Positions 8,079-17,329 of a stretch of DNA of 64,000 bases are shown here, one piece after another (the first letter of the stretch is position 1; every line of letters starts with the position of its first letter). Made by a program: the position numbers and the translations under genes. Origin of the DNA: Dyadobacter sp. NIV53. GTDB lineage: Bacteria > Bacteroidota > Bacteroidia > Cytophagales > Spirosomataceae. The stretch is taken from assembly GCF_019711195.1 (NCBI RefSeq), contig NZ_CP081299.1, forward strand, positions 6,234,501-6,298,500. Reading direction: 5' to 3'. A model generated the notes under the pieces. That model searched no databases, was not told the DNA's origin, and was given only the letters and a program-made list of their open reading frames with translations.

Positions 8079-10094
8079 CTATTTCCCATTAATCTGTATA
8101 AGTGCTTCTTCAACGCTTGTAACTGGTAACTGACAGGTTTTATCATAACAAACATAAATAACGGATTGGCCATTACGGTCAGTCCGGTTATGTAATAAGG
8201 GTAATTGTGATTCATTTTTTGTTCCTGTTACAACCTTGTTGGGAATAAAAAAGCGGTCGAGATCTTTACGTAATGAGTCAGCATCATTCCCGACTATGGC
8301 GATTTCGGTAGTAGGAGTGGTTCTAAGACAATATAATGCTCCCCAGTTAGTAACCCATTGTACATCAGCCATTAAAATTTTCCGCATACGGGAAAGCATT
8401 CCATCTGATAACTTTTCATACTTTTCATGATCAAGAATTTTTCCCAATATGAACAGATTGGAAGCCATAATGGAGTTGGAAGCTGGTATTACATTATCAA
8501 AAAGCTCCTTTTTACGTGCAATTAGTGATTCACCATCTGCGTCTGTAAAATAGAAATAACCGTCCGTTTCATCATAGAAATTAGCAATAGAGTAATCCGT
8601 GAGTATTTGCGCTTCATTAATCCAGTTTTCATCAAAAGTGATTTGATATAAGCCCAGATAACCATCAATTACCGCTGCATAATCTTCCAAAAAAGCAGTG
8701 ATTGTTGCCCTGCCATTTTTAAAACTGTGACGCAGTTTGCCTTCAGTTGTCATTTTATCCTGAATGAATTTACCGCATTTCACTGCAAGATCACGTATGT
8801 TTTCGTCACCCAATGCACGGTAACAATCTGTCAATCCTTTTATCAAAAGCCCATTCCAGGAAGCAAGTATTTTGTCATCAAGTCCGGGACGAATACGTTC
8901 AGAACGTTTTTGAGCAAGTTTTTCAAGTGCCTTTTTGTATTGAGATGAAAAATCAGCCGTATAAATTCCCAGTGTTTTTGCAGTCTGATCGGCATAATTT
9001 GTCAGATGCAGGTGATTGTAACCATGCTCCCAATTGCCCCTTTTTTTGATATGATACAATTTTGAAAACCAGTTGAAATCATCACCCAGAATTTCTTTCA
9101 ATTCCTCCTCTGTCCAAATATAAAACTTGCCTTCAACCCCTTCACTGTCAGCATCCAGCGCTGAGAAATATCCTCCATAATCGCTGAGCATTTCCGTTTC
9201 CAGCCATAAAATCGTTTGGCGTATGCGATCCGAATACAATTCATTATTGGTCAACGAGTAGGCTTCGGCATAGATGCTCAGCAATTGGGCATTATCATAT
9301 AGCATCTTTTCAAAATGCGGAATGAACCAGTCTTCATCCACGGAATAACGCGCCCAGCCGCCTCCTGCATGATCATAAATTCCTCCCAGGGCAATCCGGT
9401 TTAATGACAATTCCAGTTGTGCCAGTGCTTCCGGATTCTGGGTGATGTCGTAATACCGAAGCAGGAATTTATAAATAGAGGGCATTGGAAACTTAGGAGC
9501 ACGATCCATTCCGCCATTCTGAGTATCAAAATGTTTTTTTAATTGTTCAAACATTAAATCCAGTTCATCTATAGAATAATCTGATGTTGAAGGGACCAAG
9601 CCATATTTTTCGGATTCCGAAAGGATCATATTCTGAACAAAACCTTCGGCTGAACCTGCCAGTTCATCGTAATGTTTTCCAAATGCTTCTTTAATGCTTC
9701 CCAATAACTGCACCCAGTTTTGTGGAGGAAGATAAGTGACTCCATAAAACGGCTTTGCATCGGGCAGAAGAAATACATTTAACGGCCAGCCGCCTCTTAC
9801 TCCCATTGCATGTACCGCATCCATGTAAACTGCATCGACATCCGGACGTTCCTCACGATCGACTTTTATACAAACGAAATGGTCATTCATAACCGCGGCT
9901 ACATGATCTTTTTCAAAACTTTCACGCTCCATTACATGGCACCAATGGCATGCAGAATATCCTATACTAACCAGAATTGGCTTATTTTCTGTTTTTGCTT
10001 TTGTTAATGCTTCATCACCCCAAGGGAACCAGTCAACAGGATTGTGGGCATGTTGCAATAAATATGGGCTTGTTTCCTGGCTCAGACGATTCAT
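8079..10094 (-). CDS. DUF255 / thioredoxin-fold protein (YyaL / SPATA20 family)
   Basis: A 671-residue protein with the family hallmark start MNRLSQETSPYLLQHAHNPV, followed by a thioredoxin-like domain with the CxxC centre SACHWCHVM (C49, C52). The rest is an alpha/alpha-barrel region resembling cellobiose-epimerase/glycosidase toroids, with YDHAGGGWARYSVDEDW and PHFEKMLYDNAQL as conserved signatures around residues 240-270. Length matches full-length bacterial members. Its role is unproven in the family; a redox-linked or sugar-modifying function has been proposed. It appears to be a single-gene transcript. There is no signal peptide, so it is cytoplasmic. Confidence 0.93.
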   Translation of the reverse strand: MNRLSQETSPYLLQHAHNPVDWFPWGDEALTKAKTENKPILVSIGYSACHWCHVMERESFEKDHVAAVMNDHFVCIKVDREERPDVDAVYMDAVHAMGVRGGWPLNVFLLPDAKPFYGVTYLPPQNWVQLLGSIKEAFGKHYDELAGSAEGFVQNMILSESEKYGLVPSTSDYSIDELDLMFEQLKKHFDTQNGGMDRAPKFPMPSIYKFLLRYYDITQNPEALAQLELSLNRIALGGIYDHAGGGWARYSVDEDWFIPHFEKMLYDNAQLLSIYAEAYSLTNNELYSDRIRQTILWLETEMLSDYGGYFSALDADSEGVEGKFYIWTEEELKEILGDDFNWFSKLYHIKKRGNWEHGYNHLHLTNYADQTAKTLGIYTADFSSQYKKALEKLAQKRSERIRPGLDDKILASWNGLLIKGLTDCYRALGDENIRDLAVKCGKFIQDKMTTEGKLRHSFKNGRATITAFLEDYAAVIDGYLGLYQITFDENWINEAQILTDYSIANFYDETDGYFYFTDADGESLIARKKELFDNVIPASNSIMASNLFILGKILDHEKYEKLSDGMLSRMRKILMADVQWVTNWGALYCLRTTPTTEIAIVGNDADSLRKDLDRFFIPNKVVTGTKNESQLPLLHNRTDRNGQSVIYVCYDKTCQLPVTSVEEALIQINGK

Positions 10095-10171
10095 AAAAGC
10101 AAATGATTTGAATAATGATAATGTTCACCTTATTGTAAACAGATAACGGTGTTTTGGAATTTAATTCACGG

Positions 10172-11788
10172 TTATTGATTTACAACAACCTTTTTAATAA
10201 TGATTTTATTTTTGCTTGCAAATCGGGCAAAATATATGCCAGAGGCCAGTTTGGGAAGTAATATTAACTGTTTGGTATCTCCTGCAAATGACTGCATTTT
10301 CTTTTCAAGCACAATCTGCCCTTTAATATTTGTTAAAGAGAAATCCACTTCGGCAATACCAGTAAAGCCGGTCAATACTACGTTAAGGTCATGCTGAACC
10401 GGATTGGCATATACATAAGCATCGGCCAAAACAGGTTCAATCGATGTTACAACATCATTCAGATCAAATTTGCACAAAAAAACTTCCTTTCCTTTCAGCG
10501 TAATCGTTTTGTACCATTTTTGGTAAGAAACATTTACAAGCGTTTCCGCATCATCCGCTGCGTATGGATTTTGCGCTGCAATGACAATATCAGTTCCTTT
10601 TACAACACCACGCCAGATGGGGTTTTGCGCTACCATTTGATCTCTCGCCGATTGTGGGATAACAAGTTCATGAGTTCCCTCAAACATATCTTTGAATTCC
10701 GATAACCGATACAACCCATTGATAAAGTGCTCATAGGCCCCATAATTTTCCTGGCGGTTACCCGGAAAAAAAGGATTTTCCCAAAGCCAAAGTCCGGATG
10801 CACCGGAAAAGAATGGGAATATGGCCGTAGCCTCTGCCATAAATGAAGTGATCAATGGGGTATTTGGATCATAGCTGTCATGAATGCGAAGCCATACGAA
10901 CGGAATAACGGGTTTGTCACTCCAGGCACGATTTACTTCAATGTGAAACAGCAAGTAAGACAAATAGTCCTTTCCGAAAGGATTGTCGTATCCATAATAA
11001 TAGTAAGGCGACGGTGAGATATAATCCAGTGCATCGTAATAACTTCCACCAATTTTACCTGAATTGTCCTGTGTCAGATAATGCGTTCTGGCCAGGTTTG
11101 TAGTCCAGTCCTGCCAGCTATTCGCCGTAATATTAAGCCAGGTATTACGAACAGGGACATCACTGTAACCTGTTATGTGAGGTGCAGGATTCAGTCCTTT
11201 ATTTTTCAGGCGGTTAATCGGTTCAGTATACCACCATCGCATATCTTTCTTATAGGCAGTCAAAAAATCGGCATCAGAAAGATTTCTGTATTGCTGTGGA
11301 ATCTGACTGTCCAATTTGAGTGCCAATATATCTCTGTCATCCCTTTGCATTCTTTCGATATCCAGGCAAACAATATCTGCCTGAATACCAGCTGTATAAT
11401 TATCCCAATAATTGCGATATGCCACAGTATCGTTTCCCCAGGGACTGCGTAGTGAATTATTTGCCCAAGGCTGATCGCCGGTTGAAGTTGCGACACCATA
11501 CCAAAGAACTGCCCGGTTTTTGACAGGAAGTGAACCAGGTTCAGTGCCGCTGAAAGTTGCTAAATGGCTAAATCCGTGTTTTATAGGTTGTGATTGAGTA
11601 TCACCAAAACGAGGGCCGCTGTAAATGATTTGAAATGGGAGGGTAAATTCAGGAAATTTATTCCATTCAATTGTATTGTTAACCGTAACCGGATTAAGCG
11701 TATAAGCCGGCAAACAATTTTGTCCAAACGAATAAATTGAATTGACGAATATGAGAATAATGACAATATGGTATTTTCTTAAGTGCAT
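10172..11788 (-). CDS. Secreted protein with T9SS C-terminal sorting domain, possible glycosidase-like fold
   Basis: A 538-residue protein with a Sec signal (IILIFVNSIYSFGQ, cleavage after about residue 23) and a type A C-terminal sorting domain over about residues 455-538 (start YVYANPVQHDLNV, later LASGIYFARF and final IIIKKVVVNQ), marking it for type IX secretion. The middle is aromatic-rich with alternating acidic positions (VCLDIERMQRDDRD, SYYDALDYISPSPYYYY, FVWLRIHDSYD) reminiscent of TIM-barrel glycosidases, but I cannot place it in a GH family. No neighbouring gene suggests a pathway. Secretion is confident; enzymatic role is a guess. Confidence 0.8.
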   Translation of the reverse strand: MHLRKYHIVIILIFVNSIYSFGQNCLPAYTLNPVTVNNTIEWNKFPEFTLPFQIIYSGPRFGDTQSQPIKHGFSHLATFSGTEPGSLPVKNRAVLWYGVATSTGDQPWANNSLRSPWGNDTVAYRNYWDNYTAGIQADIVCLDIERMQRDDRDILALKLDSQIPQQYRNLSDADFLTAYKKDMRWWYTEPINRLKNKGLNPAPHITGYSDVPVRNTWLNITANSWQDWTTNLARTHYLTQDNSGKIGGSYYDALDYISPSPYYYYGYDNPFGKDYLSYLLFHIEVNRAWSDKPVIPFVWLRIHDSYDPNTPLITSFMAEATAIFPFFSGASGLWLWENPFFPGNRQENYGAYEHFINGLYRLSEFKDMFEGTHELVIPQSARDQMVAQNPIWRGVVKGTDIVIAAQNPYAADDAETLVNVSYQKWYKTITLKGKEVFLCKFDLNDVVTSIEPVLADAYVYANPVQHDLNVVLTGFTGIAEVDFSLTNIKGQIVLEKKMQSFAGDTKQLILLPKLASGIYFARFASKNKIIIKKVVVNQ

Positions 11789-11940
11789 CTTTGTTTAGTT
11801 GTTGATAAGAATAGACGGAACTAATTCGTTAATTTTGCAGGATTTATTTTCAGGCAACTAATTTATATTAATAATGCTTTATTAGTATAATGCAGATTCT
11901 GCCCCGTTTGATAACAAATATATAATCGTCAAATACTAAT

Positions 11941-12409
11941 ATGAAGCAAAAAATGAACCGGATATTTAGTCTGTTGCCTGCACTTGTAATTTTCTTTACA
12001 CTCATTTCCTGCAAGGGACAAAGATAAGAACGGAACAGTACAGCCAACTGAAAAGGATAAAATTCTTGTGAATTATCCGTGGAAAATGGCTTCCGTAACT
12101 GATCTGTCTGGTAATACGATCCCACCCTCAAAACTGAATTTGCAAACACAAGCCATCCCATTATTAGAAATAGAATTTGTGAGCGGTAATAAGGTATACG
12201 CAAAAAGCACTGCTGATTCACAGGTTCAAAATGGAGGTACATGGTATTTGACAGACAATCTGCAGGTACTTGATATTGATATCTCAGGATTCGCCGGAAA
12301 GTTTGGCATCGAAGAATTAACTAACAGCAAAATGAGACTTAAGAGTACTATGCCGGTAAGCGGTGTTGATCAGGAAACTATCATGGTATTCAATCCGGTG
12401 ATTCGGTAA
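11941..12409 (+). pseudogene. Small lipoprotein gene broken by a +1 frameshift
   Basis: From the ATG at 11941 the frame reads a perfect lipoprotein signal (MKQKMNRIFSLLPALVIFF, lipobox TLISC), then stops at 12025-12027. The next frame is open immediately beyond, reading DKDKNGTVQPTEKDKILVNY and on to a stop at 12409. Removing one G of the GGG at 12015-12017 joins them as ...LISCKDKDKNG..., a typical Cys-Lys-Asp-Lys lipoprotein tether. The restored product is about 155 residues and has no family I recognise. A GTG at 12068 could start only the mature part without a signal. Either a recent mutation or a sequencing insertion. Confidence 0.75.
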
Positions 12410-12480
12410 TCTTGTTGTTGGATAATTATTAATCAGCCGTCTTTTTGCTGATGGTGGTATATAAAAGAATTTGTTTACAG

Positions 12481-12508
12481 AGCGGCGGAAATATTCTGCC
12501 GCTTTTCT
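12481..12508 (+). terminator. Intrinsic terminator after the broken lipoprotein gene
   Basis: AGCGGC (12481-12486) pairs with GCCGCT (12498-12503), followed by TTTTCTTA. It lies inside the longer possible reading of the next ORF and supports the MFS gene starting downstream, at 12531. Confidence 0.6.
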
Positions 12509-12530
12509 TATTTTGCAATTAATTTTTTCT

Positions 12531-13847
12531 ATGAAAAAGAATAATCCGCTTATTATCAACGCGTGGTGTATGTACGATTGGGCCAATTCCGTTCATGCAC
12601 TTGTGATTGTTGCAAGTATTTTTCCTGTATATTTTAGTGCGACAGCATTAAGTGCGTCGGGAACACTGGAAATTAACTTTTTTGGATATGAAATTAAAAG
12701 TTCAATTTTATTTTCATACACTGTTTCAATTTCTTTTTTAATTACAGCTGCGTTAATTCCATTGTGTACTGCCATTGCTGATTTTACCGGAAGAAAGAAA
12801 AGATTCATGAAATTCTTTTGTTATACCGGTGCGGTGAGTTGTATGCTCCTGTTTTTCTTTACAAAGGAAACGCTGACTTCATCCATTTTAATTTTTGGAC
12901 TGAGCCTGATAGGGTGGAGTGGAAGTATCGTTTTTTATGATTCCTATCTTCCCGAAATAGCCACTGAGGATAACTTCGACCGTTACAGTGCACGAGGTTT
13001 TTCAATGGGTTACCTGGGTAGTGTACTTTTATTATTATTCAATTTAAGCATGATACTTTTTCCGGCTTTTTACGGGATAACGGACAAAGGCACACCAGCA
13101 AGAATTTCCTTTTTTACGGTTGGCGTGTGGTGGATTTTATTTGCCCAGATTCCTTTCAGGTATCTTCCGGCTCCCGTCAAAAATGGTAAACAAAGAAAAG
13201 GAAACTGGGTATTCAATGGATTTCGTGAACTGAAAAAAGTATATATCGAATTACAGGAACAACCTTATCTTGCCAAATTCCTTTCTGCATTTTTTATTTA
13301 TACTATGGGTTTGCGTACGGTGATGTACATTGCCACGATCTTTGGAGCAACTGAATTGAAACTTCCGTCTCAAAGCCTGATTATAACAGTTCTTTTAATC
13401 CAGCTTGTTGGTATTGTGGGTTCATTTGCTTTTGCATGGCTATCCGGAAAATTAGGTAATATTCATGCATTGATGATTGGTGTAGCTATTTGGATTGGAA
13501 TCTGTACAGGCGCTTATTACACCACAGAAGCTATGGAGTTTTATGTTTTGGCCTGCACAGTTGGAATGGTCATGGGTGGAATCCAATCACTTTCCAGGGC
13601 TACATATTCTAAATTGATTCCTGAAAATACCAAAGACACCGCATCTTATTTCAGTTTTTACGACGTAACCGAAAAACTGGCAATTGTGGTTGGAACATTT
13701 ATTTATGGAATGGTTGAACAGTTGACCGGAAGCATGCGAAACAGTATTCTGGCACTTCTGGTTATATTCATTTTAGGATTGATATTATTATACCGGATTC
13801 CTTCCCAAAAGGTTTACAGATATGGATTGGGTGATGGGGAGGGGTGA
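12531..13847 (+). CDS. MFS transporter, UMF1 (Atg22-like) family
   Basis: A 438-residue polytopic membrane protein with about twelve hydrophobic segments. The opening INAWCMYDWANSVHALVIV is the UMF1/Atg22-type signature (NxWxxYDWANSa), and GGIQSLSRATYSKLIPEN near residues 345-362 matches the second conserved loop of the family. I choose ATG 12531 over the upstream GTG/ATG at 12471 because the extra 20 residues would be encoded by the preceding terminator hairpin. Members are presumed exporters or amino-acid/metabolite effluxers, with substrate unknown. The gene ends before a very stable palindrome shared with the infB operon. Confidence 0.9.
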   Translation: MKKNNPLIINAWCMYDWANSVHALVIVASIFPVYFSATALSASGTLEINFFGYEIKSSILFSYTVSISFLITAALIPLCTAIADFTGRKKRFMKFFCYTGAVSCMLLFFFTKETLTSSILIFGLSLIGWSGSIVFYDSYLPEIATEDNFDRYSARGFSMGYLGSVLLLLFNLSMILFPAFYGITDKGTPARISFFTVGVWWILFAQIPFRYLPAPVKNGKQRKGNWVFNGFRELKKVYIELQEQPYLAKFLSAFFIYTMGLRTVMYIATIFGATELKLPSQSLIITVLLIQLVGIVGSFAFAWLSGKLGNIHALMIGVAIWIGICTGAYYTTEAMEFYVLACTVGMVMGGIQSLSRATYSKLIPENTKDTASYFSFYDVTEKLAIVVGTFIYGMVEQLTGSMRNSILALLVIFILGLILLYRIPSQKVYRYGLGDGEG

Positions 13848-13921
13848 AATTTAAAAAATATGGGTTGAAGGTAAATGGAGGAACGGTTAAATGACAACGG
13901 CTAAATTTTTTAGAATATAAA

Positions 13922-13959
13922 AGCAAGAGCCTGATCGGGTACCCGATCAGGCTCTTGCT
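13922..13959. terminator. Bidirectional terminator: 38-base perfect palindrome
   Basis: Bases 13922-13959 form an uninterrupted palindrome centred on GGGTACCC, with A-rich sequence to the left and T-rich to the right. It lies between the converging MFS gene and the infB end and can terminate both. Confidence 0.85.
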
Positions 13960-14025
13960 ATATTTTCTGGAAGTGAATTATAAAATGAAAAACTTTTAAT
14001 ATTCCATTCCGCCTTCTATTTTCTA

Positions 14026-15897
14026 TTAAAGTGATCTTTTCACTTCACGTAGTTCAAAGCTTTCAATAATATCGCCAACTTCGATATCATTGAAGTTTTT
14101 GATACTTAAACCACATTCATAGCCATTTCTAACTTCCTGAACATCGTCTTTATAACGTTTCAAAGAGTCAATTTCGCCAGTCAGAAGTACAATACCATCT
14201 CTCACGATACGAATTTTATTGCTTCGTTTAACAAAACCGTCCGTAACATAACATCCGGCAATAGTACCGATGCGGCTGATTTTGAACACCTCACGAATCT
14301 CAATATTACCAGTAATAATTTCTTCAATTGTTGGAGCTAGCATACCCGTCATGGCATCCTTAATCTCGTCAATGGCACTATATATTACTGAGTAGTGGCG
14401 AATTTCAATCTGATCCTGTTCTGCCATTTTCTTCGCATTCGAAGAAGGACGAACCTGGAAGCCAATCACAATTGCATCAGAAGCAATTGCAAGGTTAACA
14501 TCCGACTCAGATATCTGACCAACACCTTTATGAATAATATTTACCTGAACTTCGGAAGTAGACAATTGCAACAGCGAATCAGAAAGTGCTTCTACTGATC
14601 CATCCACATCACCTTTTATAATCAGGTTAAGCTCACGGAAGCTACCAATCGCCTTACGACGTCCAATTTCTTCCAGTGTGATATGCTTACGGGTACGAAT
14701 TGTTTGTTCACGTTGAATCTGCTCACGTTTGACAGCAATATCACGTGCATCACGTTCATTTTCAAACACATTGAAACGATCACCTGCTTGCGGCGCTCCA
14801 TTTAAGCCAAGCAGCTGAACCGGCATAGAAGGTCCTGCTGTTTTAAGCTTGCGGCCTAAATAATCTGTCATTGCCCTTACTTTTCCAAAATGCGCACCTG
14901 CCAAAACTACGTCTCCCACTTTAAGTGTACCCGTTTCAACAAGGATCGTAGTAACGTATCCACGTCCTTTATCCAAAGATGCTTCAACCACACTACCAAT
15001 CGCACGGCGGTTTGGATTTGCTCTTAGTTCAAGTATTTCAGCTTCGAGAAGTACTTTTTCCAAAAGAACATCAATACCTAAACCTGATTTGGAAGATATT
15101 TCCTGAGTCTGGTACTTACCACCCCATTCTTCTACCAATATATTCATGTTAGCAAGTTCCTCACGTATTTTTTCAGTATTGGCTCCTGCTTTGTCGACCT
15201 TACTAAATGCAAATACAATAGGTACACCAGCAACCTGTGAATGGTTAATCGCTTCACGTGTTTGTGGCATGATACTATCATCCGCAGCAATTACAATAAT
15301 AACAACGTCAGTAACTTTTGCTCCGCGGGCACGCATCGCTGTAAATGCTTCGTGACCAGGAGTATCCAGGAACGTGACCTGTTTGCCTGTTTTTGTTTTT
15401 ACACTATATGCACCAATGTGCTGGGTAATACCACCTGCTTCACCGCTGGCAACATTTTCCTGACGGATGTAATCAAGTAAAGAAGTTTTACCGTGATCGA
15501 CGTGACCCATGATCGTTACAATCGGCGCTCTTTCAATCAGGCTTTCTTCGGAATCAACCTCTTCAACAACATCATTCTGAACTTCTTCTTCTGCTGAGAT
15601 GAAGGCTACTTCAAATCCAAATTCATCAGCGATAAAAGTAATTGCTTCTGCATCAAGTCTTTGGTTGATAGAAACGAACATACCCATGCTCATACAAACC
15701 GAAATAACCTCCTGCACTGTAACATCCATCAGTGAAGCCAAATCGTTGGCCGACACAAACTCTGTTACCCGCAATACTTTTGTTTCTGTTTCGTCCTGTG
15801 CATTAGGATCGTTCTGGTCAGCTCTGTCACGACGGCGAAGTCCTCTTCCTCTTCCTGAACTTTTGGTGTTTGCACCTCCGCCTCCCATACGTGCCAT
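14026..15897 (-). CDS. infB: Translation initiation factor IF-2, G domain to C-terminus (3' part of split infB)
   Basis: This 623-codon reading holds the essential core of IF-2: the second IF2_N module, the G domain with P-loop IMGHVDHGKTSLLDYIR, G3 DTPGHEAFTAMRARG, G4 as SKVDK instead of the usual NKxD, then domains II, III and the initiator-tRNA-binding C-terminal domain ending near FELREVKRSL. Homologous linker codons continue in the same frame upstream of the ATG at 15897 (PKSGSNIGRNNNRRGGK and beyond), so this ATG is probably not the true start. The N-terminal portion lies in another frame at 16004-17257. Together, 14026-17257 would give an IF-2 of about 1,075 residues, normal for Bacteroidota. 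Last gene of rimP-nusA-infB. Confidence 0.92.
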   Translation of the reverse strand: MARMGGGGANTKSSGRGRGLRRRDRADQNDPNAQDETETKVLRVTEFVSANDLASLMDVTVQEVISVCMSMGMFVSINQRLDAEAITFIADEFGFEVAFISAEEEVQNDVVEEVDSEESLIERAPIVTIMGHVDHGKTSLLDYIRQENVASGEAGGITQHIGAYSVKTKTGKQVTFLDTPGHEAFTAMRARGAKVTDVVIIVIAADDSIMPQTREAINHSQVAGVPIVFAFSKVDKAGANTEKIREELANMNILVEEWGGKYQTQEISSKSGLGIDVLLEKVLLEAEILELRANPNRRAIGSVVEASLDKGRGYVTTILVETGTLKVGDVVLAGAHFGKVRAMTDYLGRKLKTAGPSMPVQLLGLNGAPQAGDRFNVFENERDARDIAVKREQIQREQTIRTRKHITLEEIGRRKAIGSFRELNLIIKGDVDGSVEALSDSLLQLSTSEVQVNIIHKGVGQISESDVNLAIASDAIVIGFQVRPSSNAKKMAEQDQIEIRHYSVIYSAIDEIKDAMTGMLAPTIEEIITGNIEIREVFKISRIGTIAGCYVTDGFVKRSNKIRIVRDGIVLLTGEIDSLKRYKDDVQEVRNGYECGLSIKNFNDIEVGDIIESFELREVKRSL

Positions 15898-16003
15898 TGT
15901 TGCACGAATATTATCGGAAACTTCTTTATCAGAAACTTCTTCGCGTTTACCACCGCGACGATTATTATTTCTGCCAATGTTGCTTCCGCTTTTTGGAGCA
16001 GCA

Positions 16004-17257
16004 TTACCGGTACCTGGTGTAGTACTGCCAGTTGTGCCAGCCGGAGCCGTCGTTCCTGATAGTACCTGTGGCTGGTGGCCGGTTGTTTGTTCTGTCAGTT
16101 CTATTTCCCGGAGTTGCGTTAGCGTCTCTTGGTGGACGGGGAGTTTGGTTAGTACCCGTACTGTTAGTGGTACCCGTTGGAGTTCCTATAGTTGCAGTAA
16201 CTGTAGTAGCTGGCCTTGCATCCCCAGGCGTAACCACACCATCACGAATCCGTTTTCTCTTACGGCGGCGTTTTTTGTCAGCAGCTGTATCGCTACTGGA
16301 TGCAACAGGATCTTTTTTCTTGGCTTTATCGGAAGGAAGTTCAATTTTCCCAATTACACGAAGTCCACGCAATTGCTCTCCGCGTGCTTCAATAAGATCA
16401 GAACCTCCGGATTCCGGCATTGCCGCTTCTTGTTCCGGAAGCGGTTTTATTTCTGTTTTAACCAATTCGGGTGTTTCAGGTTTAGCTTCTATAACAGCAG
16501 GTTTTTCAATAATTGTTTCAGTAGGTATAATTTCTGCTTTTGAAACAACTACTTCCTGAACAGGCTGTTTTTCTTCAACAACAGGTTTTGCTTCAACAGG
16601 TTTTTCTACCTTTATTTCAACTTTTTCAGGTTGAACTATTTCTTTAACCGCTTCCACCGGTGCAGTAACTACAACCTCAGGTTTAGCTGGAATTGCGGCT
16701 TCAGGTTTTTCCTGCTCTTTAACAGCAGGAGCCGGAGCTTGTTCAACTGGTTTTTTCTCTTCAGCAGAAATAGCTTTAACAGGCTCTTCTACTTTCGGTT
16801 CCACTACAGCAGGAGCTGGGGCAGGAACTGGCGGCGGAGTCTGATAAACCGGTTTTTTTGCATCGAGGTCAATCTTTCCAATGACCTTAATACCGGGAAG
16901 CCTGTTTTCGAGAGCTGGTAATGCTGCTTCGGTTTTTTCCTCGACTTGCTTTTTCTCTTCAGCAGGTTTCGCAGGATTATTGCGGAAGTATAAAATTCCG
17001 TCTACATCACTTTTTACCTTATCTTCCTTTGTCTCAGCAGGTACTTCATGCGTAACGGGCTTCGCTACCAATGAGGTGCGAAGATCTTCCGATTTGAAGT
17101 CTTTTGCAAGAAACTCAATTTGATCAGAATTAATTTTGGTATTAGGGTTACTTTCCACCTTATACCCTTTGGCAGACAGATGATCTACGATCGTAGTAAT
17201 TCCTACGTTCAGGATCCGTGCCACTTGGCTCAGGCGCATCATTTTATCTTCTGCCAT
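16004..17257 (-). CDS. infB: Translation initiation factor IF-2, N-terminal region (5' part of split infB)
   Basis: The true start of infB is the ATG at 17257: MAEDKMMRLSQVARILNVGI opens the IF2_N domain seen in Bacteroidota IF-2. A long low-complexity Pro/Ala/Glu/Lys/Val linker follows (repeated KPVEAKPVVEEKQ-like stretches), as is usual in this phylum. The frame ends at 16004 in an atypical Trp/Tyr-rich tail (HNWQYYTRYR), whereas the +1 frame from about 16060 onward reads a linker-like GTTAPAGTTGSTTPGTG that continues into the 3' part. A single extra base near 16052-16063 explains the break. It starts 72 bases after nusA and is co-transcribed with it. Confidence 0.88.
   Translation of the reverse strand: MAEDKMMRLSQVARILNVGITTIVDHLSAKGYKVESNPNTKINSDQIEFLAKDFKSEDLRTSLVAKPVTHEVPAETKEDKVKSDVDGILYFRNNPAKPAEEKKQVEEKTEAALPALENRLPGIKVIGKIDLDAKKPVYQTPPPVPAPAPAVVEPKVEEPVKAISAEEKKPVEQAPAPAVKEQEKPEAAIPAKPEVVVTAPVEAVKEIVQPEKVEIKVEKPVEAKPVVEEKQPVQEVVVSKAEIIPTETIIEKPAVIEAKPETPELVKTEIKPLPEQEAAMPESGGSDLIEARGEQLRGLRVIGKIELPSDKAKKKDPVASSSDTAADKKRRRKRKRIRDGVVTPGDARPATTVTATIGTPTGTTNSTGTNQTPRPPRDANATPGNRTDRTNNRPPATGTIRNDGSGWHNWQYYTRYR
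16052..16063 (-). other. Probable frameshift site in infB
   Basis: On the minus strand the 5' reading (…PPATGT IRNDGSG) gives way to the +1 frame (…SGTTAPAGTTG). The join that best preserves Thr/Gly/Ala linker composition lies here, but because the linker is low-complexity any point between about 16006 and 16150 is possible. Confidence 0.6.
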
Positions 17258-17329
17258 ATTAGCAATTAATAGAAAAAGTTTTGCATTTGCGGATATATAA
17301 ACACTATGTTGATATATCCAAATTATATA

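Noticed and set aside
11868..12242. 124-codon minus-strand ORF opposite the broken lipoprotein
   Set aside because: It is antisense; the plus strand shows a far better signal peptide and lipobox.
13922..13959. Regulator operator palindrome
   Set aside because: It lies between convergent gene ends with A/T flanks, so a bidirectional terminator is the simpler reading.
15599..16543. Plus-strand ORF of 314 codons over infB
   Set aside because: It is antisense to the infB linker; Ser/Pro/Val-rich low complexity comes from the complementary repeats and no family is recognisable.
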